A stretch of DNA of 64,000 bases from Limnomonas spitsbergensis (GCA_037349105.1 JAYJMM010000037.1:2852001-2916000), one strand, 5' to 3'; shown: positions 46,801 to 55,814, numbered from the stretch's first letter. The notes: generated by a model not told the origin, from the sequence alone. Numbers and translations: made by a program.

Positions 46801-49800
46801 CCCCGCCACTTCCCTTCTCCAAGTACCCCACATCCCTGCCCCCCCCCCCCTCCTCTCTTCTCCACTTACCCCAAATCCCTTCCCCCCCGCCTTCCCTTCT
46901 CCACTACCCCACATCCCTTCCCCCCCGCTTTTATTATCCCCTGCTTTTCTTCTCCCCTGTCCTCTGCTTCCCTTCTCTCCCGTGTTCAGTTCCCCGCCCC
47001 CATCTCCTCATGCAGGTCCCAAGTCTCAAAAGAGGTTCACTATGTCCCCTGCTACTCTGATCTCATAGCCTCCGTTCTCCTTCTTCCCTCTCTCCTCTGC
47101 ACCCCCATCCACTGCTCCCTTTCCCCCCCTCTTCCGCTCACCTTCCCCTCTGTCCACCGCACCCCCTCCTGCCCCTGTCTTCCCCTGCTCTCATCTGCCT
47201 TCTGCTCCCTTCCTTCCATGTCCACCGCACCCTATCTCCACAAACCACTGGTCCCTCTCTCTCCCGCCTTCTGCTCCCTTTCTTCCCTTCCCCCCTGTTC
47301 CGTCCAGCGCTCCCCTTCCGCCCATTCCACCGCTCTCCATCTCCTCCATACCCCATTCCTACATCCTCTGCTCTGCCCTCTACCTGCTTTACTTACCAGA
47401 TCGGATCCACCAAAAACTTGATAATGTCACCTGCTTTCCTTCCTCCCCGCTCCCTGCTCGTACCTCCACATCTGGGTCCAGCTCCACCGCGAGATTTATG
47501 ACCTACGTCAGGCCCGCTCGTGCGCTCAATCTGCCCCGCTCTCCCCCCTCTCTTTCATCCTGCCTACAGCTCCTCTGATCCCCGCCCTTACCTCCACGCC
47601 CACCAAGAGTTTCAAGATGGCCCCCTCTCTCCCAGCTCCCCTGCTCTCTTCCCCCTCCTCACCTTTCGCTCCTCTTCTCCCCGCTCGTACCACCTTATCC
47701 AGGTCCACCAAGAGGTTCATGGTGCCACCCCTTCTCTCAGCACCCCAGCACACCAGCTTCCCTTCTCCCCGCTCGTACCACCTTTTCCAGGTCCACCGAG
47801 AGGTTCATGGTGCCCCCCCTTTTCTCAGCACCCCAGCACCCCAGCTCCCCTTCTTCCCGCTCGTACCACCTCATCCAGGTCCACGGAGAGGTCCATCATG
47901 TCTCCAACCACCATATCGGACCATATCCTGCTCCCTTTCTCCCTGTTTGAAGCTCCGTTGCTCCCCTCCCCCTGCCCTCACCTCCTTATCTGCATCCAGG
48001 TCCACTGAGAGATTAATAATGTCCATAAGATGGCCATTGCTATCAATCTCCCCCAATCCCCGCTCCCCTGTCATCCCATCAACCTCACCCCTGCCCTCAC
48101 CTCCTCATCTGGGTCTAGGTCCACCGAAAGATTAATGATGTCCATCAGATAGCCCTTGCTATCAACATCCCCCACTCCCCACTCCCTGCTCCCTTTCATC
48201 CCATCTACCTCACCCCTGCCCTCACCTCCTCATCTGGGTCTAGGTCCACCGATAGATTAATGATGTCCATCAGATAGCCATTGCTATCAATATCCCCCAC
48301 TCCCCACTCCCTGCTCCCTTTCATCCCATGTACCTCACCCCTGTCCTTACCTCCTCATCTGGGTCTAGGTCCACCGATAGATTAATGATGTCCATCAGAT
48401 AGCCCTTGCTATCAACATCCCCCACTCCCCACTCCCTGCTCCCTTTCATCCCATCTTCCTCACCCCTGCCCTCACCTCCTCATCTGGGTCTAGGTCCACC
48501 GAAAGATTAATGATGTCCATCAGATAGCCCTTGCTATCAACATCTCCCACTCCCCACTCCCTGCTCCCTTTCATCCCATCAACCTCACCCCTGCCCTCAC
48601 CTCCTCATCTGGGTCCAGGTCCACCGAAAGATTAATGATGTCCATCAGATAGCCCTTGCTATCAATCTCCTCAGAAACCACCTGCGGCCCGCTCCTGGCT
48701 ATCATGGACGGCGGGGCGGAGCTGGTCCATCCAGGGGGCTGGTTCCTCAGCCCGCTGGAGGTCGCCTTGGAGGAGCTCCCTACAGGTGGCACCAGGCGCG
48801 AGAGAAGAGGATGGGATAGGAGATGTAGGTTGGACTCGGGGCCTAGGGTTCAAGGTTAAGTATCAGCATCAGGATGGTCAGCATCGTCATGGCAGCGTCT
48901 AAACCCTGCCTCGTGCAAGCAACTCGGCCAAAGATGTTTCGCTTTGGCACAGCGCCAACGAGTCGCTTCGGGACCACCCCCCTCCCTCCCCCTCCTCCCT
49001 TCCCCCCTCCCTTCCCCCCTCCCATCCCCCCCTCCCTTCCCCCCCTCCCTTCCTCCCTCCCTTCCCCCCTCCCTTCCCCCCTCCCTTCCACCCCTCCCTT
49101 CCACCCTCCCTTCCACCCCTCCCTTCACCCCTCCCTTCCCCCCCCCCCTTCCCCCTCCATTCCCCCCCTCCATTCCCCCCTCCCTTCCCCCCCTCCCTTC
49201 CCCCCCTCCCTTCTCCTCCTCCCTTCCCCCCCTGCCTTCCCCCCCTCCCCTCCCCCCCTCCCTTCCCCCCCTCCCTTCCTCCGTTCCCTTCCCCCCTCCC
49301 TTCCCCCCCTCCCTTCCCCCCCTCCCCTCCCCCCCTCCCTTCCCCCCTCCCATCCCCCCTCCCTACATTTGCTCACCCCCTCCCTTTCCTCCTCCACTCC
49401 CCCCCTCTAGACCCCCCCACCCTTTCAGATGTGAGTTCATCAGCAGAGATCTCCCCGATAGCTCTCCCCCTCACCGAGCTTGGAAACATCTGTCGCTACG
49501 TCCTTAATATTGCCAAAAGCCTGGGGACAGGGAGGCAGGCCAACACAGGTCGGCTCAGCAAAAGGAGCAAGCAGGGGGGGGGGCAGGACAAACCAGGGCA
49601 AGTGCATGCAGCCCTTATCACCCTTCTCGTTTCCAGCTACTTTCAATACCCTGGAAGGAGTTGGAATATACGTCTTTGCTAGTTCAGGGGGTAAATTCTG
49701 ACTCAGGGGCTCTCATAGGTCAGAATCCTCCCTCGTTATGCTTCTCATCAGCTTCCTCTTCCATACTTCCTAAAACGCCTAGCCCACACCAGCTCTGGAG

Positions 49801-52800
49801 TCAGGCTTGAAGGTTCCCTCTGGGCCTCTGGGCATCCCCCCTCCTCCCCCCCGCTGAGAGCACCACGCAAGATGCAGAGGGCACTAGGGCAGCATCAGAT
49901 CCTTAGATCCAGGACACAGCCCAACTAGATCCTCAGATCCAGAACACAGCCCAGGTAGATCCTCAAATCCAGGACACAGCCCAAGTAGATCCTCAGATCC
50001 AGGACACAGCCCAACTAGATCCTCAGACCCAGGACACACCCAGAGTAGATCCTCAGATCCAGGACATCCCCCCAAGTAGATCCTCAGATACATGACAGAT
50101 CCAAAGCACATCCTCAGATCCTAGCAGATGCTTGGGAAGCAGATGCGTGTATTCCGGATATGTTTCAAGATGGCCATCAGCAATCATTCACTCTCATAGA
50201 AGAGCAAGGCGTGATGCTTTGTGAGGATGGACGGGGCCAATGGCGCGGGCTTGCCCCACGTTGCGCGCAAGATCTGAAATCAGCCTCTGCGTCAGCACCA
50301 GGGCAGCCTGCTGCTCTGAAGGCCCCAACATCCATCAGGCCATGCTGTCCAACAGAGAGAGCATGGCAGCCGGAGAGCGGGACAGCGGGGCGGCGCGGAG
50401 GGGAGAATGATCCGCCTGCCGCCACATGCTCGCTGCTGTGCTGAATAAATAGCGCACAAGGCTATCTTGGGGGGACCGCTGGCCGGCCAACGCAGGGCTG
50501 CTAGGGACCCAACCCCTCCCAGCCTCAGGAGGGGCCCAAGCAGGGTAGCATGCACCCCAATGCCCCTACGGGTCCATGGCCATCGGCCCGATATAGCTGA
50601 ATTGTGGCGGAAGGTCCCTAAAATTTGCAGAGCTGTCCTTTAGGCACCTGCTCGCGACATGGCCATGCAGCGGGGCGCACACGGCGATGAGGAAGCTGAC
50701 GCCACATGGACAGCCAGCTCAATGTGGGCCATGGTCCTAGTCCTGGTCACGGCCAAGACCCGGCTGTTCATGATTGCCCCTTTCATGGCTTCGAGGCCAC
50801 CACAGACTGGCCCACGGCCACCTCCCTTGCCTCGCCCCGCAGCTTCTTCAAACCAGATTTGGACCACATCTAGACTGGTCTTCAGCCAGAGGCCCATGCA
50901 CCATGCCTAGCCCCTCCTGGGGCCTCATGCCGGAGGCCAGAGTAGAGCTGGCATGTAGCTGAGTCACAAGAAAAGGAACGCTGGTAAAGACATCGCCATG
51001 CTGCTTGCCGCTGTTGACGGAGACAGACGTGTCCGTGGGCTATTTTTCAGGGCATTGGACACCCCCAGGATTCTATGCTAAGCATGGGGGCCTGTATGCG
51101 CTGGCCCCGCTCTCATGCGGCCTGGGGCCGGTGGAGCCAATGCAACCAGGTTTCGTTTTTGGATCCAGAGCCAAAGTCACCCGGCCGCCCCGAGACCACC
51201 CAAGGCCCGATAAGGATCAGACCTGGACATCCGTATGGTGGGCAGCCGAAGCATCATGGCTGTGTCAGCTAAACATATACACCGGAGGCAGCCCAGCGCC
51301 TACCTTGGGCCTGGGCGGCGGCGGCGGCACCCCCGGGGCGGACGCAGATCCTCCAGGTAGGTCCAGACCAACCCCCCTCGCGGACTTTGCAATCGCATCG
51401 TACTCCTCGGCAAATATCTTTATTTTCTCTGGCTCGATCTTCTGCGCTGACTCTGACATGACCTACACGCCATGCATCCATGCATGTGTTTGCGATGAGA
51501 GCTTGCCAAGCGGTGAGGTTCGTGTCCTCGGGATCTTGGTCCCTCGGCACATGGGCGCCACACCCACCATCCGCCGCCCCCCATGTGTTGTACAAAGCTC
51601 TGACGCTAAGCGCGAGCCCATCAAGCAGGCCCCATTCAGTGTCCAATTCCAACAGTTGCACAAGTGGGTGTAACGGTGCATACGGGCTTGGTCGTCAACA
51701 CTAATCTGCATGCACGCGTGGCCCGTTAAGTTTTTTGTCTGTGGAGAATTGGAGATGCATTGGTAGAGTGGTGAGCGGACGTGGTCAAGGCTGCTCACAA
51801 GTGTTTATTTTACTGGGCACAAGACCACGCTAGTCAGACCGCTGGGTTGCCACCACGGGGCAATGAGTGACAAAACTGGCGCGGCCTGCTGCCCAGTTCC
51901 CAAACAGGAGGGGTTGCGTAATCAGCCCCCCCGCAGGCCATTGTGTAGCTGAATTGTAGCTTAAATCGTGTCACTCACCTCTTAAACCCTCATTTCAGTT
52001 CCATGGGCCAAGGCAGTCCACTGAAGGGAAACACAGCAATAAAGAAACGTGCCTGGCACACCTGTCGTGTGCATGGCTCTTCCACATGTGCCATGCAGCA
52101 TGGGCCCCCCTTTTCGGGGCAGGCCCATGCTATGGGCAGCTTCTGCCATGCGCCCCCCACCCCTCCCTCCCACATTCAGTCGACACACGCCGCACCTTTT
52201 GCAGACGGTCGTTCTCCTCCTGCAGCCCCTGCAGATCTTCCTGCGATGGGTCTTCGGACACCTAAATATCCAGATAAGGGGGTATGGGGTCAGGCTCTGT
52301 ACGGGACCTCCCACCTCCCCCCTCATCTCCCGGTGCTGTCTCGACACACTCATCTCGGCGGAACAGACAGGCAGAGAGGAACATAGAGCGGCAAGCGGTA
52401 GCGGCCTGGACGGGCACTACGCGGGTCACAATCGCCTTCACGGCGGAAGATCCCCCTCCCCACCCCTGCATTGTCCCGTTCGGAGGAGTATCCACTTGGG
52501 CCGAGATGCACAACTGGTTACAATGAAGCAAGACTATTACAAACCTTCATGTTAGGCTTCTTGGCTTGCGCGGCCACATTCGTCCTCTTGCTAACCGATG
52601 ATGAGTATCTCCTCCCACTACTAGATCTCAGAGACGATCGTCCTACAGAGCCCAGCAACGCAGCACGTAGGGACACAACAAAGCACGTTGTCAGGACAAA
52701 TCAAATGCCGAGACGACCAATTTTCCACCGTTGCTCGGGATGATGATGGTGCATCGAAGCTCGTCTCACCACTGATGGAACCAAGCGACGATTGGTGCTG

Positions 52801-52833
52801 CCCTCCCAGCAGGGCAGTGCGCGGATTCACCAT
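22888..52833 (-). CDS. SS3: Soluble starch synthase III, 30 exons
   Basis: Elongates alpha-1,4-glucan chains from ADP-glucose in the plastid. Exons, 5' to 3' (all minus): 52770-52833, 52545-52642, 52196-52261, 51304-51462, 49475-49520, 48601-48779, 45962-46051, 45067-45227, 44325-44460, 42887-42983, 41758-41925, 40731-40852, 40308-40451, 39057-39182, 38368-38461, 34585-34670, 33880-34010, 33324-33393, 32587-32712, 31744-31803, 31265-31347, 30856-31039, 29461-29568, 28395-28548, 27336-27487, 26104-26280, 25324-25495, 24959-25101, 23488-23592, 22888-22953. Sum 3567 nt: 1188 residues plus stop. All introns are GT-AG except intron 14 (apparent GC donor). Phases match throughout. Domain order is that of plant SSIII: leader, coiled coil, three CBM53 modules, GT5 catalytic domain. 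Exon 1 uses the only ATG before an upstream in-frame stop. The N-terminal exons are supported by phase and splice signals, not by motifs. Confidence 0.95.
23593..24240 (-). repeat. Intron 28: tandem decaying copies of exon 29's 5' edge
   Basis: The exon start (CCATCCCCTG on the plus strand, with its acceptor) and about 80 bp of adjoining intron recur near 23,663, 23,820, 23,900 and 24,215. They are linked by shared GTGATGATGTCAA-like and AGTGAGGGACCATGCAG-like phrases. Copies further from the exon are more diverged. Confidence 0.7.
24502..24529. repeat. (CA)n microsatellite
   Basis: An uninterrupted run of CA dinucleotides in starch synthase intron 28. Confidence 0.95.
25893..26103. repeat. 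12-bp-based minisatellite adjoining exon 26 donor
   Basis: Units of 12 bp (TGTCCACACACC and variants) run for about 210 bp and end exactly at the donor of exon 26 (26,104). On the minus strand each unit reads GGTGTGTGGACA, so GTGxG donor-like strings repeat along it. Confidence 0.85.
26449..26718. repeat. 18-bp minisatellite, 15 units
   Basis: Fifteen units of AGGCTCCGGCCACCACCC with T substitutions at two positions, in starch synthase intron 25. Because 18 is divisible by 3, all frames stay open and generate spurious repetitive ORFs of 140-210 codons on both strands. Confidence 0.95.
27594..27815. repeat. CAG-repeat minisatellite
   Basis: In intron 24. Four (CAG)4-8 runs are separated by a conserved spacer (AGACAGAAGTTTGTTGTACA and variants), giving a compound repeat with units of roughly 50-60 bp. 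Confidence 0.85.
28640..28985 (-). repeat. Intron 23: copies of exon 24's 5' edge
   Basis: The exon start with acceptor (plus strand GTAGTCCTCCCAGTACGTCT) recurs in degraded form near 28,660, 28,790 and 28,950. The intron phrase that includes TACATGCATGAGTGGGTGGG travels with it. Confidence 0.8.
29195..29460 (-). repeat. Intron 23: copies of exon 23's 3' edge
   Basis: The exon end with donor (plus strand TTTGCATACCTTGGCTACGT and the following GTGGACCAGTC) recurs at about 29,360, 29,280 and 29,210. Spacing is 80-100 bp, with similarity falling with distance. Confidence 0.85.
30268..30305. repeat. 38-bp perfect palindrome
   Basis: A spacer-less perfect inverted repeat centred on GTCCATATGGAC, in starch synthase intron 22. 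It could extrude as a cruciform in DNA or fold as a 19-bp hairpin in pre-mRNA. No flanking target duplication seen. Confidence 0.95.
30565..30855 (-). repeat. Intron 22: three copies of exon 22's 3' edge
   Basis: The exon end with donor (plus strand CCTCATCATCATGCCGCCCA) recurs near 30,770, 30,670 and 30,570, about 98 bp apart. Each copy also keeps an AGAGCTGCATGTG-like stretch. Exon 22 proper ends at 30,856. Confidence 0.85.
32491..32586 (-). repeat. Intron 19: two near-exact copies of exon 19's 3' edge
   Basis: CACTCACCGCTGACTGCTCCAC (donor plus last codons, plus-strand view) occurs at exon 19 and again 47-48 bp and about 95 bp further left, almost unchanged. The decoy donors keep the full GCG|GTGAGTG consensus at least once. 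Confidence 0.9.
32780..33075. repeat. 45-bp minisatellite, about six units
   Basis: Units share GCTGCAGGGTCTTGGGTCGC and GGTTCAGGGTCATGCAGTTG, in intron 18. The 45-bp period keeps frames open and produces an artefactual repetitive ORF on each strand. Confidence 0.92.
33610..33800 (-). repeat. Intron 17: copies of exon 17's 3' edge
   Basis: The exon end (plus strand CCCACCTGTTCCACCCGCCC and GAATACGCGCTCCCGCC) recurs at 33,747-33,830 with high identity and again near 33,625 in a more decayed form. Both copies are linked by GTTCAACTTGACATCATAAT. Confidence 0.88.
34035..34315 (-). repeat. Intron 16: copies of exon 17's 5' edge
   Basis: The exon start coding [10 protein letters not shown] recurs near 34,265-34,310 (still translating to [11 protein letters not shown]) and more weakly near 34,045-34,095. 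Confidence 0.85.
34780..34845 (-). repeat. Intron 15: degraded copy of exon 16's 5' edge
   Basis: A CTGGGCCTGCC to CTCTCTCTGA stretch followed by ACAGATAAGAG parallels the exon 16 start and its acceptor region at 34,630-34,690. Confidence 0.6.
35400..38331. repeat. 2.9-kb minisatellite array of 27-bp units
   Basis: Roughly 105 head-to-tail units containing CATCCCTCATCCAGCTATGT, with a few 21-26-bp variants at the left end and recurring CTATG/CAATG alternation. The array fills most of starch synthase intron 15 and begins about 30 bp after the exon 15 donor. The 27-bp period yields long open frames in several registers (up to 1127 codons on plus, 375 and 323 on minus). These are repeat artefacts, not genes. 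Confidence 0.97.
38525..38990 (-). repeat. Intron 14: copies of exon 14's 3' edge
   Basis: Degraded copies of the exon end lie near 38,555, 38,718-38,760 and 38,890. The copy at 38,718 reads, on the minus strand, HYQDYTMK followed by GTGCGT, i.e. a canonical GT donor where exon 14 itself has GCGCGT. Confidence 0.7.
39479..39722. mobile_element. Foldback MITE with 8-bp target-site duplication
   Basis: A 244-bp element in starch synthase intron 13. Terminal inverted repeats of 37 bp (39,479-39,515 and 39,686-39,722) match at 36 positions and start AAGGGGCCTGTCACTAGGGG. Imperfect complementarity continues inward (GAAGAATCGAC in both arms), so nearly the whole element folds back. It is flanked by perfect ACCTCATA duplications (39,471-39,478 and 39,723-39,730). 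An 8-bp duplication fits hAT-like, or less likely P-like, transposases. It encodes nothing and is non-autonomous. Confidence 0.92.
40090..40205 (-). pseudogene. Dead duplicate of starch synthase exon 14
   Basis: Minus-strand reading gives [20 protein letters not shown], nearly the same as exon 14, but then an in-frame TAG (DYFDN-stop). It also lacks a clean acceptor and donor. It sits in intron 13 between the real exons 13 and 14, as an intronic exon duplication that has decayed. Confidence 0.9.
40860..41270 (-). repeat. Intron 11: three decaying copies of exon 12
   Basis: The exon start with its acceptor and most of its body (GAYEGL, then a Gly-Asp-x-x-Gln-Pro block) recurs near 40,930-41,000, 41,060-41,115 and 41,150-41,240. 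Identity falls with distance. The nearest copy still has a good acceptor (CACTTGCAG|ACGTCGAAGG). Confidence 0.88.
42010..42230 (-). repeat. Intron 10: two copies of exon 11's 5' edge
   Basis: The exon start coding [14 protein letters not shown] recurs at about 42,150-42,210 ([18 protein letters not shown]) and, more diverged, at about 42,015-42,060. Each is followed by the same purine-rich intron DNA. Confidence 0.88.
42540..42880 (-). repeat. Intron 10: expanded copies of exon 10's 3' edge
   Basis: 30-bp units (GAGTGAGTACGTGAAACCCT and variants) run leftward from the exon 10 donor. An embedded larger copy at about 42,595-42,665 still translates to DGEGSFENN, matching DGEGHFENN of exon 10. 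Confidence 0.9.
42887..45227 (-). other. SS3: SS3 CBM53 starch-binding module 1 (exons 8-10)
   Basis: Residues about 265-365. Visible landmarks of the family are [14 protein letters not shown] (beta strand with Tyr-x-Asn), [23 protein letters not shown] and [16 protein letters not shown], ending TQDFMYPVK. In plant SSIII these modules bind amylopectin and amylose and hold the enzyme on the granule surface. Confidence 0.9.
43005..44165. repeat. Telomere-like minisatellite, about 31-bp unit
   Basis: About 35 or more units containing TTAGGGTTTAGGGCCTAGG and GCAGGCCTAAG, filling most of starch synthase intron 9. The TTAGGGTTTAGGG core resembles plant/algal telomere repeats, but every unit is interspersed with a fixed non-telomeric half. 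Confidence 0.93.
45345..45421 (-). repeat. Intron 7: copy of exon 8's 5' edge
   Basis: TCAGCCACCGCCTCCTC to CCAATCCGCTCGGTCTTG repeats the exon 8 start at 45,155-45,227 with about 10-15 percent change. Confidence 0.85.
46130..46310. repeat. Short tandem repeats, AGAAGGGAGGGCTT type
   Basis: A GAAGGGAGGG-type unit and a larger AAGCTACATGGAAGCT unit are each repeated in starch synthase intron 6. Confidence 0.75.
47380..48600 (-). repeat. Intron 6: at least ten tandem copies of exon 6's 3' edge
   Basis: Starting from exon 6 itself, ATTAATGATGTCCATCAGAT lies at 48,631, 48,506, 48,381, 48,256 and 48,131, an exact 125-bp period. A copy follows at 48,012, then shorter, more decayed copies near 47,880, 47,790, 47,700, 47,595, 47,470 and 47,405. 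Each near copy keeps the coding sequence ([21 protein letters not shown]) and the GAG|GTGAGG donor, but none has a convincing acceptor. Confidence 0.95.
48975..49370. repeat. Polypyrimidine tract, CCCCCTCCCTTC units
   Basis: About 400 bp of almost pure C/T (minus-strand purine) in intron 5, with 12-13-bp periodicity. Such tracts can form triplex DNA. ORFs here are composition artefacts. Confidence 0.95.
49905..50125. repeat. 30-bp minisatellite, about seven units
   Basis: Units contain AGATCCTCAGATCCAGGACA and CAGCCCA, in starch synthase intron 4. Confidence 0.93.
51304..52833 (-). other. SS3: SS3 N-terminal region: transit-peptide-like leader, coiled coil, Pro-rich linker (exons 1-4)
   Basis: Residues 1-50 are rich in Ser, Arg, Ala and Gly with almost no acidic residues ([11 protein letters not shown] to [14 protein letters not shown]), as in chloroplast transit peptides; VAAQA|KK is a possible cleavage point. 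Residues 55-95 ([15 protein letters not shown], then [16 protein letters not shown]) have heptad-compatible spacing, matching the coiled coil that precedes the CBM region in plant SSIII. Residues 110-129 are Gly/Pro-rich. Exon 1 to exon 2 joining (G|GA) rests on a GTGAGA donor and a CTGTAG acceptor. Confidence 0.75.
51800..51965 (-). repeat. Family B repeat copy
   Basis: Begins AAGTGTTTATTTTACTGGGC, the reverse complement of the family B tail, and includes GGCCATTGTGTAGCTGAATT. Lies in intron 3. Confidence 0.5.
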
Positions 52834-53990
52834 TCCCAATATTCCTTCCTGTCGAGGAAATCCTCCCCTGCTTCAGCGGTGGGGGCAGCCTGGAGGATAA
52901 GGGTTTCCGGTCCGAGGATCGCACCCGTAGACAAAGTTCTTCAGCTTTCCAGGACAGGGGCAGAGTGGATAGCTTTAAGCAGGTCGAGGTCTGCGATCTA
53001 GGGGGAATGCAAAATGCTGACCGTCCCTCCAACTAGGGTAGGGTTCGGGGTGCTCCCGGAGAATTCGTTGGGAATTGGATGTCGAGATATTTCGGTCACG
53101 AGAACTCTATGGCGCCGATTGGTTTTTCGGAAGAGCCCCCCCAGGCGGCCATACTAGACAGTGCCACCTTCAACTTACTCATGCTGCTGTGATTACTGAC
53201 GAGTGTAGCTGTCTTTTAGAACACGCAGATTTTCTGGCTCCCACCAACTACCACCAACTCACCAGTCACCACCATGCACGGCATGCCAAATGGGCATTGT
53301 CCCTGGTGTTACAAACTGCCGGTTCGTCCAAGATTTAGACTCAACCATTCAGATACCACTGCCACGCCTTGGAGGTAGTAAGTCAGGGATACCGGTATGG
53401 GGTCCGTCAAAAGTACCAGTATGTGGCATTCGTAGTGGTTACCTGTACCGGTATATATTCATTCGAAATATACTGTCAGGGGGAGCTCAAAAGCTTAGCT
53501 AGCGCTACCATTGAGCCTAGCTAGCACTCTCATTGTACCTATCTAGGCCTCTAATTGAGTGGCTACCTATTCCTTAATGTGAAGGGGGGATCCTGCCTGC
53601 TGCCCCTCGGTATAGTTGCATCCGATAATTCAATAATTGTACCACAACATCAGTTGGATTTGGTGTCACTAAGATATGGGAGCCCATGAGGACGCCATAA
53701 TGAGTTATGCAAGCATCAAGCCTGTCACACTGCAGGATAAAGACCACGTTTTCTGTTGACACGCTTCAGCCACACTTCACTTCAGCCGCCGGGGGGACCT
53801 GGTGCTACATGCCCGACTGCTTGGGCCACCTGCTGGGACAGGTGAAGGTTTGGTCCCCATGGGCCCAGTGGTGGCCGCCCAGTGGCCCCTGGAGGTGGTC
53901 TAGCGCCCTCAAATGAGCACTGATCACGTTCGAACTAATCCTCCATATGTTCACCTGATATGAATGCATGAATCCACTGATGTGTTGCAC
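52834..53990. promoter_or_regulatory. 5' flank of the starch synthase III gene
   Basis: The promoter and 5' UTR of the leftward gene must lie here, as no other gene is seen. A TATATATTC stretch occurs at about 53,453 and there are several CCGG/GGTACCGGT-like phrases, but no element can be assigned. Bases 53,770-53,915 resemble the family B repeat (AGTGGTGGCCGCCCAGTGG). Confidence 0.3.
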
Positions 53991-53999
53991 AGCAGCACA

Positions 54000-54230
54000 A
54001 GTTTGCGGCCGCCTTCCTAGCTAGTTCCATCCTACAGCGGCCACTTTGCTGGCTCATGCAAGGAGCAGCGCCAGCGAAAGGGCATGTGCTCGCGTAGGCA
54101 CAAACTTCAAGCTGCGACTCGGCGTGGTCAGCACAGCCGACACTAGAGGACGGCGCAGCGGTCAGCAGCGCTAGACATGCTGCTGACAACGATGTTGGGC
54201 AAGGGGTGATTGCGAGCGTATGGTGGGTTT
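54000..54230 (+). mobile_element. LINE-A C-terminal fragment
   Basis: Shares GGACGGCGCAGCGGTCAGCA and neighbouring sequence with LINE-A at 16,860-16,930 and with the inverted fragment at 12.5 kb. Internal stops and indels make it non-coding. Confidence 0.8.
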
Positions 54231-54439
54231 GCTTCATGTTTGCTCCAAATGCCCTTCCGACAAGGAGAAGCAAAGGGAGCGGGTGGGAAGGCCGTTCTGA
54301 TGGCGCCAAGGTTTTCCACCAGTTCTACTGCAGCAGGCATGGATGTGAGGCCCTGGCCTTTGTAGAAGATGCAGTTGCACTCGTTAAAGGCAGAGGATAC
54401 GGTTTGCCTGACCATTTTGTTGTTGTTCTTGTTGTTTTG

Positions 54440-54870
54440 AAGGTTAACTTGCTTTCCTTTCTTCCTCTTATGCCTTCTCCCTTGAGTTCCTAGTTGACTT
54501 TTTGTTTGCCGATGTGGCCGAGTTTTATTTAAGCAGGGCCCAGAGGTGTAACATCATTACCTTGTTTAGGGCTAGACGCTTGAGGGGCCGGATAATTGGC
54601 CTTCCTTTTCTTCCTCTGAGGGTTGAGTTATTTCGTTTTCTTTTACTTCATTTCTCTTGTTCAATCTCTTATATCTGACAGGACAGTTGTACTGCCATCG
54701 CGGCCGACTGGCTTAAAGCATTTTTTAGAGGGGCCCCGAGATGTTACGTCATTGAATGATGGTAATCAGGTACCCATTACATCGCTTAAACTTCTTACTG
54801 ACAGTTAATGACGTTACACCTCTGGGCCTAGCTCAGAATTGAAGCTTGGCCACGTCTGCAAAAAAGTCTG
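54440..54870. repeat. Family A repeat cluster
   Basis: Two plus-oriented cores (54,508-54,560 and 54,700-54,755) about 190 bp apart, each preceded by a long pyrimidine tract ending TTGAC or CTGACAG. One reversed core lies at 54,804-54,860. The paired layout resembles the 312-bp insert at 12.85 kb. Confidence 0.75.
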
Positions 54871-54879
54871 TAATCTTAC

Positions 54880-55800
54880 AACTTTCTTCCTGGTTTTTAC
54901 CGAGGGGGGGGGCAAGTTATGACTGGAAACACCCCATCCTCCAACTTTGTAGAGCTGAATGAGACCTTGCCAAAACTGGCCTCAACATATGATTTGGCCC
55001 AAAGAGGGGGTCGAAAAGGGGTAGCAAAGTTATAGGGGGGAGAGGGGGTCTGAAAAATATCCATGTTTTCGAAAAATCACGTCTTTTTTTCTAGGTGCCA
55101 GTTGACGATGAGAGCTACGCCATTATTTTCCTTGTGTCAAATGCAGTTCATTGACATCATGAAATGTGGCATGAATAAGTACTGACCCCCTCCCCTGGCA
55201 TGGGAGTGGGATGCCAACTCCACAAACTCAAGCTTGGCTGTTGTTTAGACTATTGCTCCTTGAAGTTGCTAATTAAACTAATTAATATTAGTATGCTACG
55301 GATGATCAGACTATACGCGAGGTTTGTGCCAAAGTCTGAATTTACATAAAGAGTGCAAACCACTGGCCTAGGAACACGCCTTGAAACGGCAGTGAACAAT
55401 GGTATCCTTCTTTACATCCCTCTTTGTCTCTTGCTTCTCTTTCTGTCGCTGATTTCATTATTTCCTGATTTCCCGTACCGGCGCCCTGAGTTTCTCAAGC
55501 ACTGATATCTTGAACACCATTATAAATCCCGAGTTTCAGATGTTTCCTGAGTATGGGTATCCGCCGGTATCCTGATTATACAGAGGGCCTATTTTGTTTC
55601 ATTATATTCACCATTTCATGTTTTTGAACCACTTGTTTAATAGATATACCAGTAGGAGCGCACTGTCAAGCTGATTGGAACGGACCACCCTCATGAATAT
55701 TGTTTGTACTGAGAAAATTAAGGTTTTACTGGGTCTCGGACGCGGGGGGGGGGGGGGGGGGCAGCCAAATAAATTAAATAATGTTATTTTAAGCAGGTAC
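54880..55800. other. Intergenic, AT-richer, with a poly(G) run
   Basis: No gene supported. A G run of about 18 bases sits at 55,744-55,761. Confidence 0.5.
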
Positions 55801-55814
55801 CAACCAGACGATTG

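Larger units (their letters stand above)
45962..49520 (-). other. SS3: SS3 linker exons 5-7
   Basis: Exon 5 encodes [15 protein letters not shown]. Exon 6 encodes a Ser/Pro-rich stretch followed by an acidic block ([18 protein letters not shown]). Exon 7 encodes [18 protein letters not shown]. These lie between the coiled coil and the first starch-binding module. No domain family is recognised; the region looks like a flexible spacer. Exon 6 is the source of the largest exon-derived tandem array in the gene. Confidence 0.75.
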
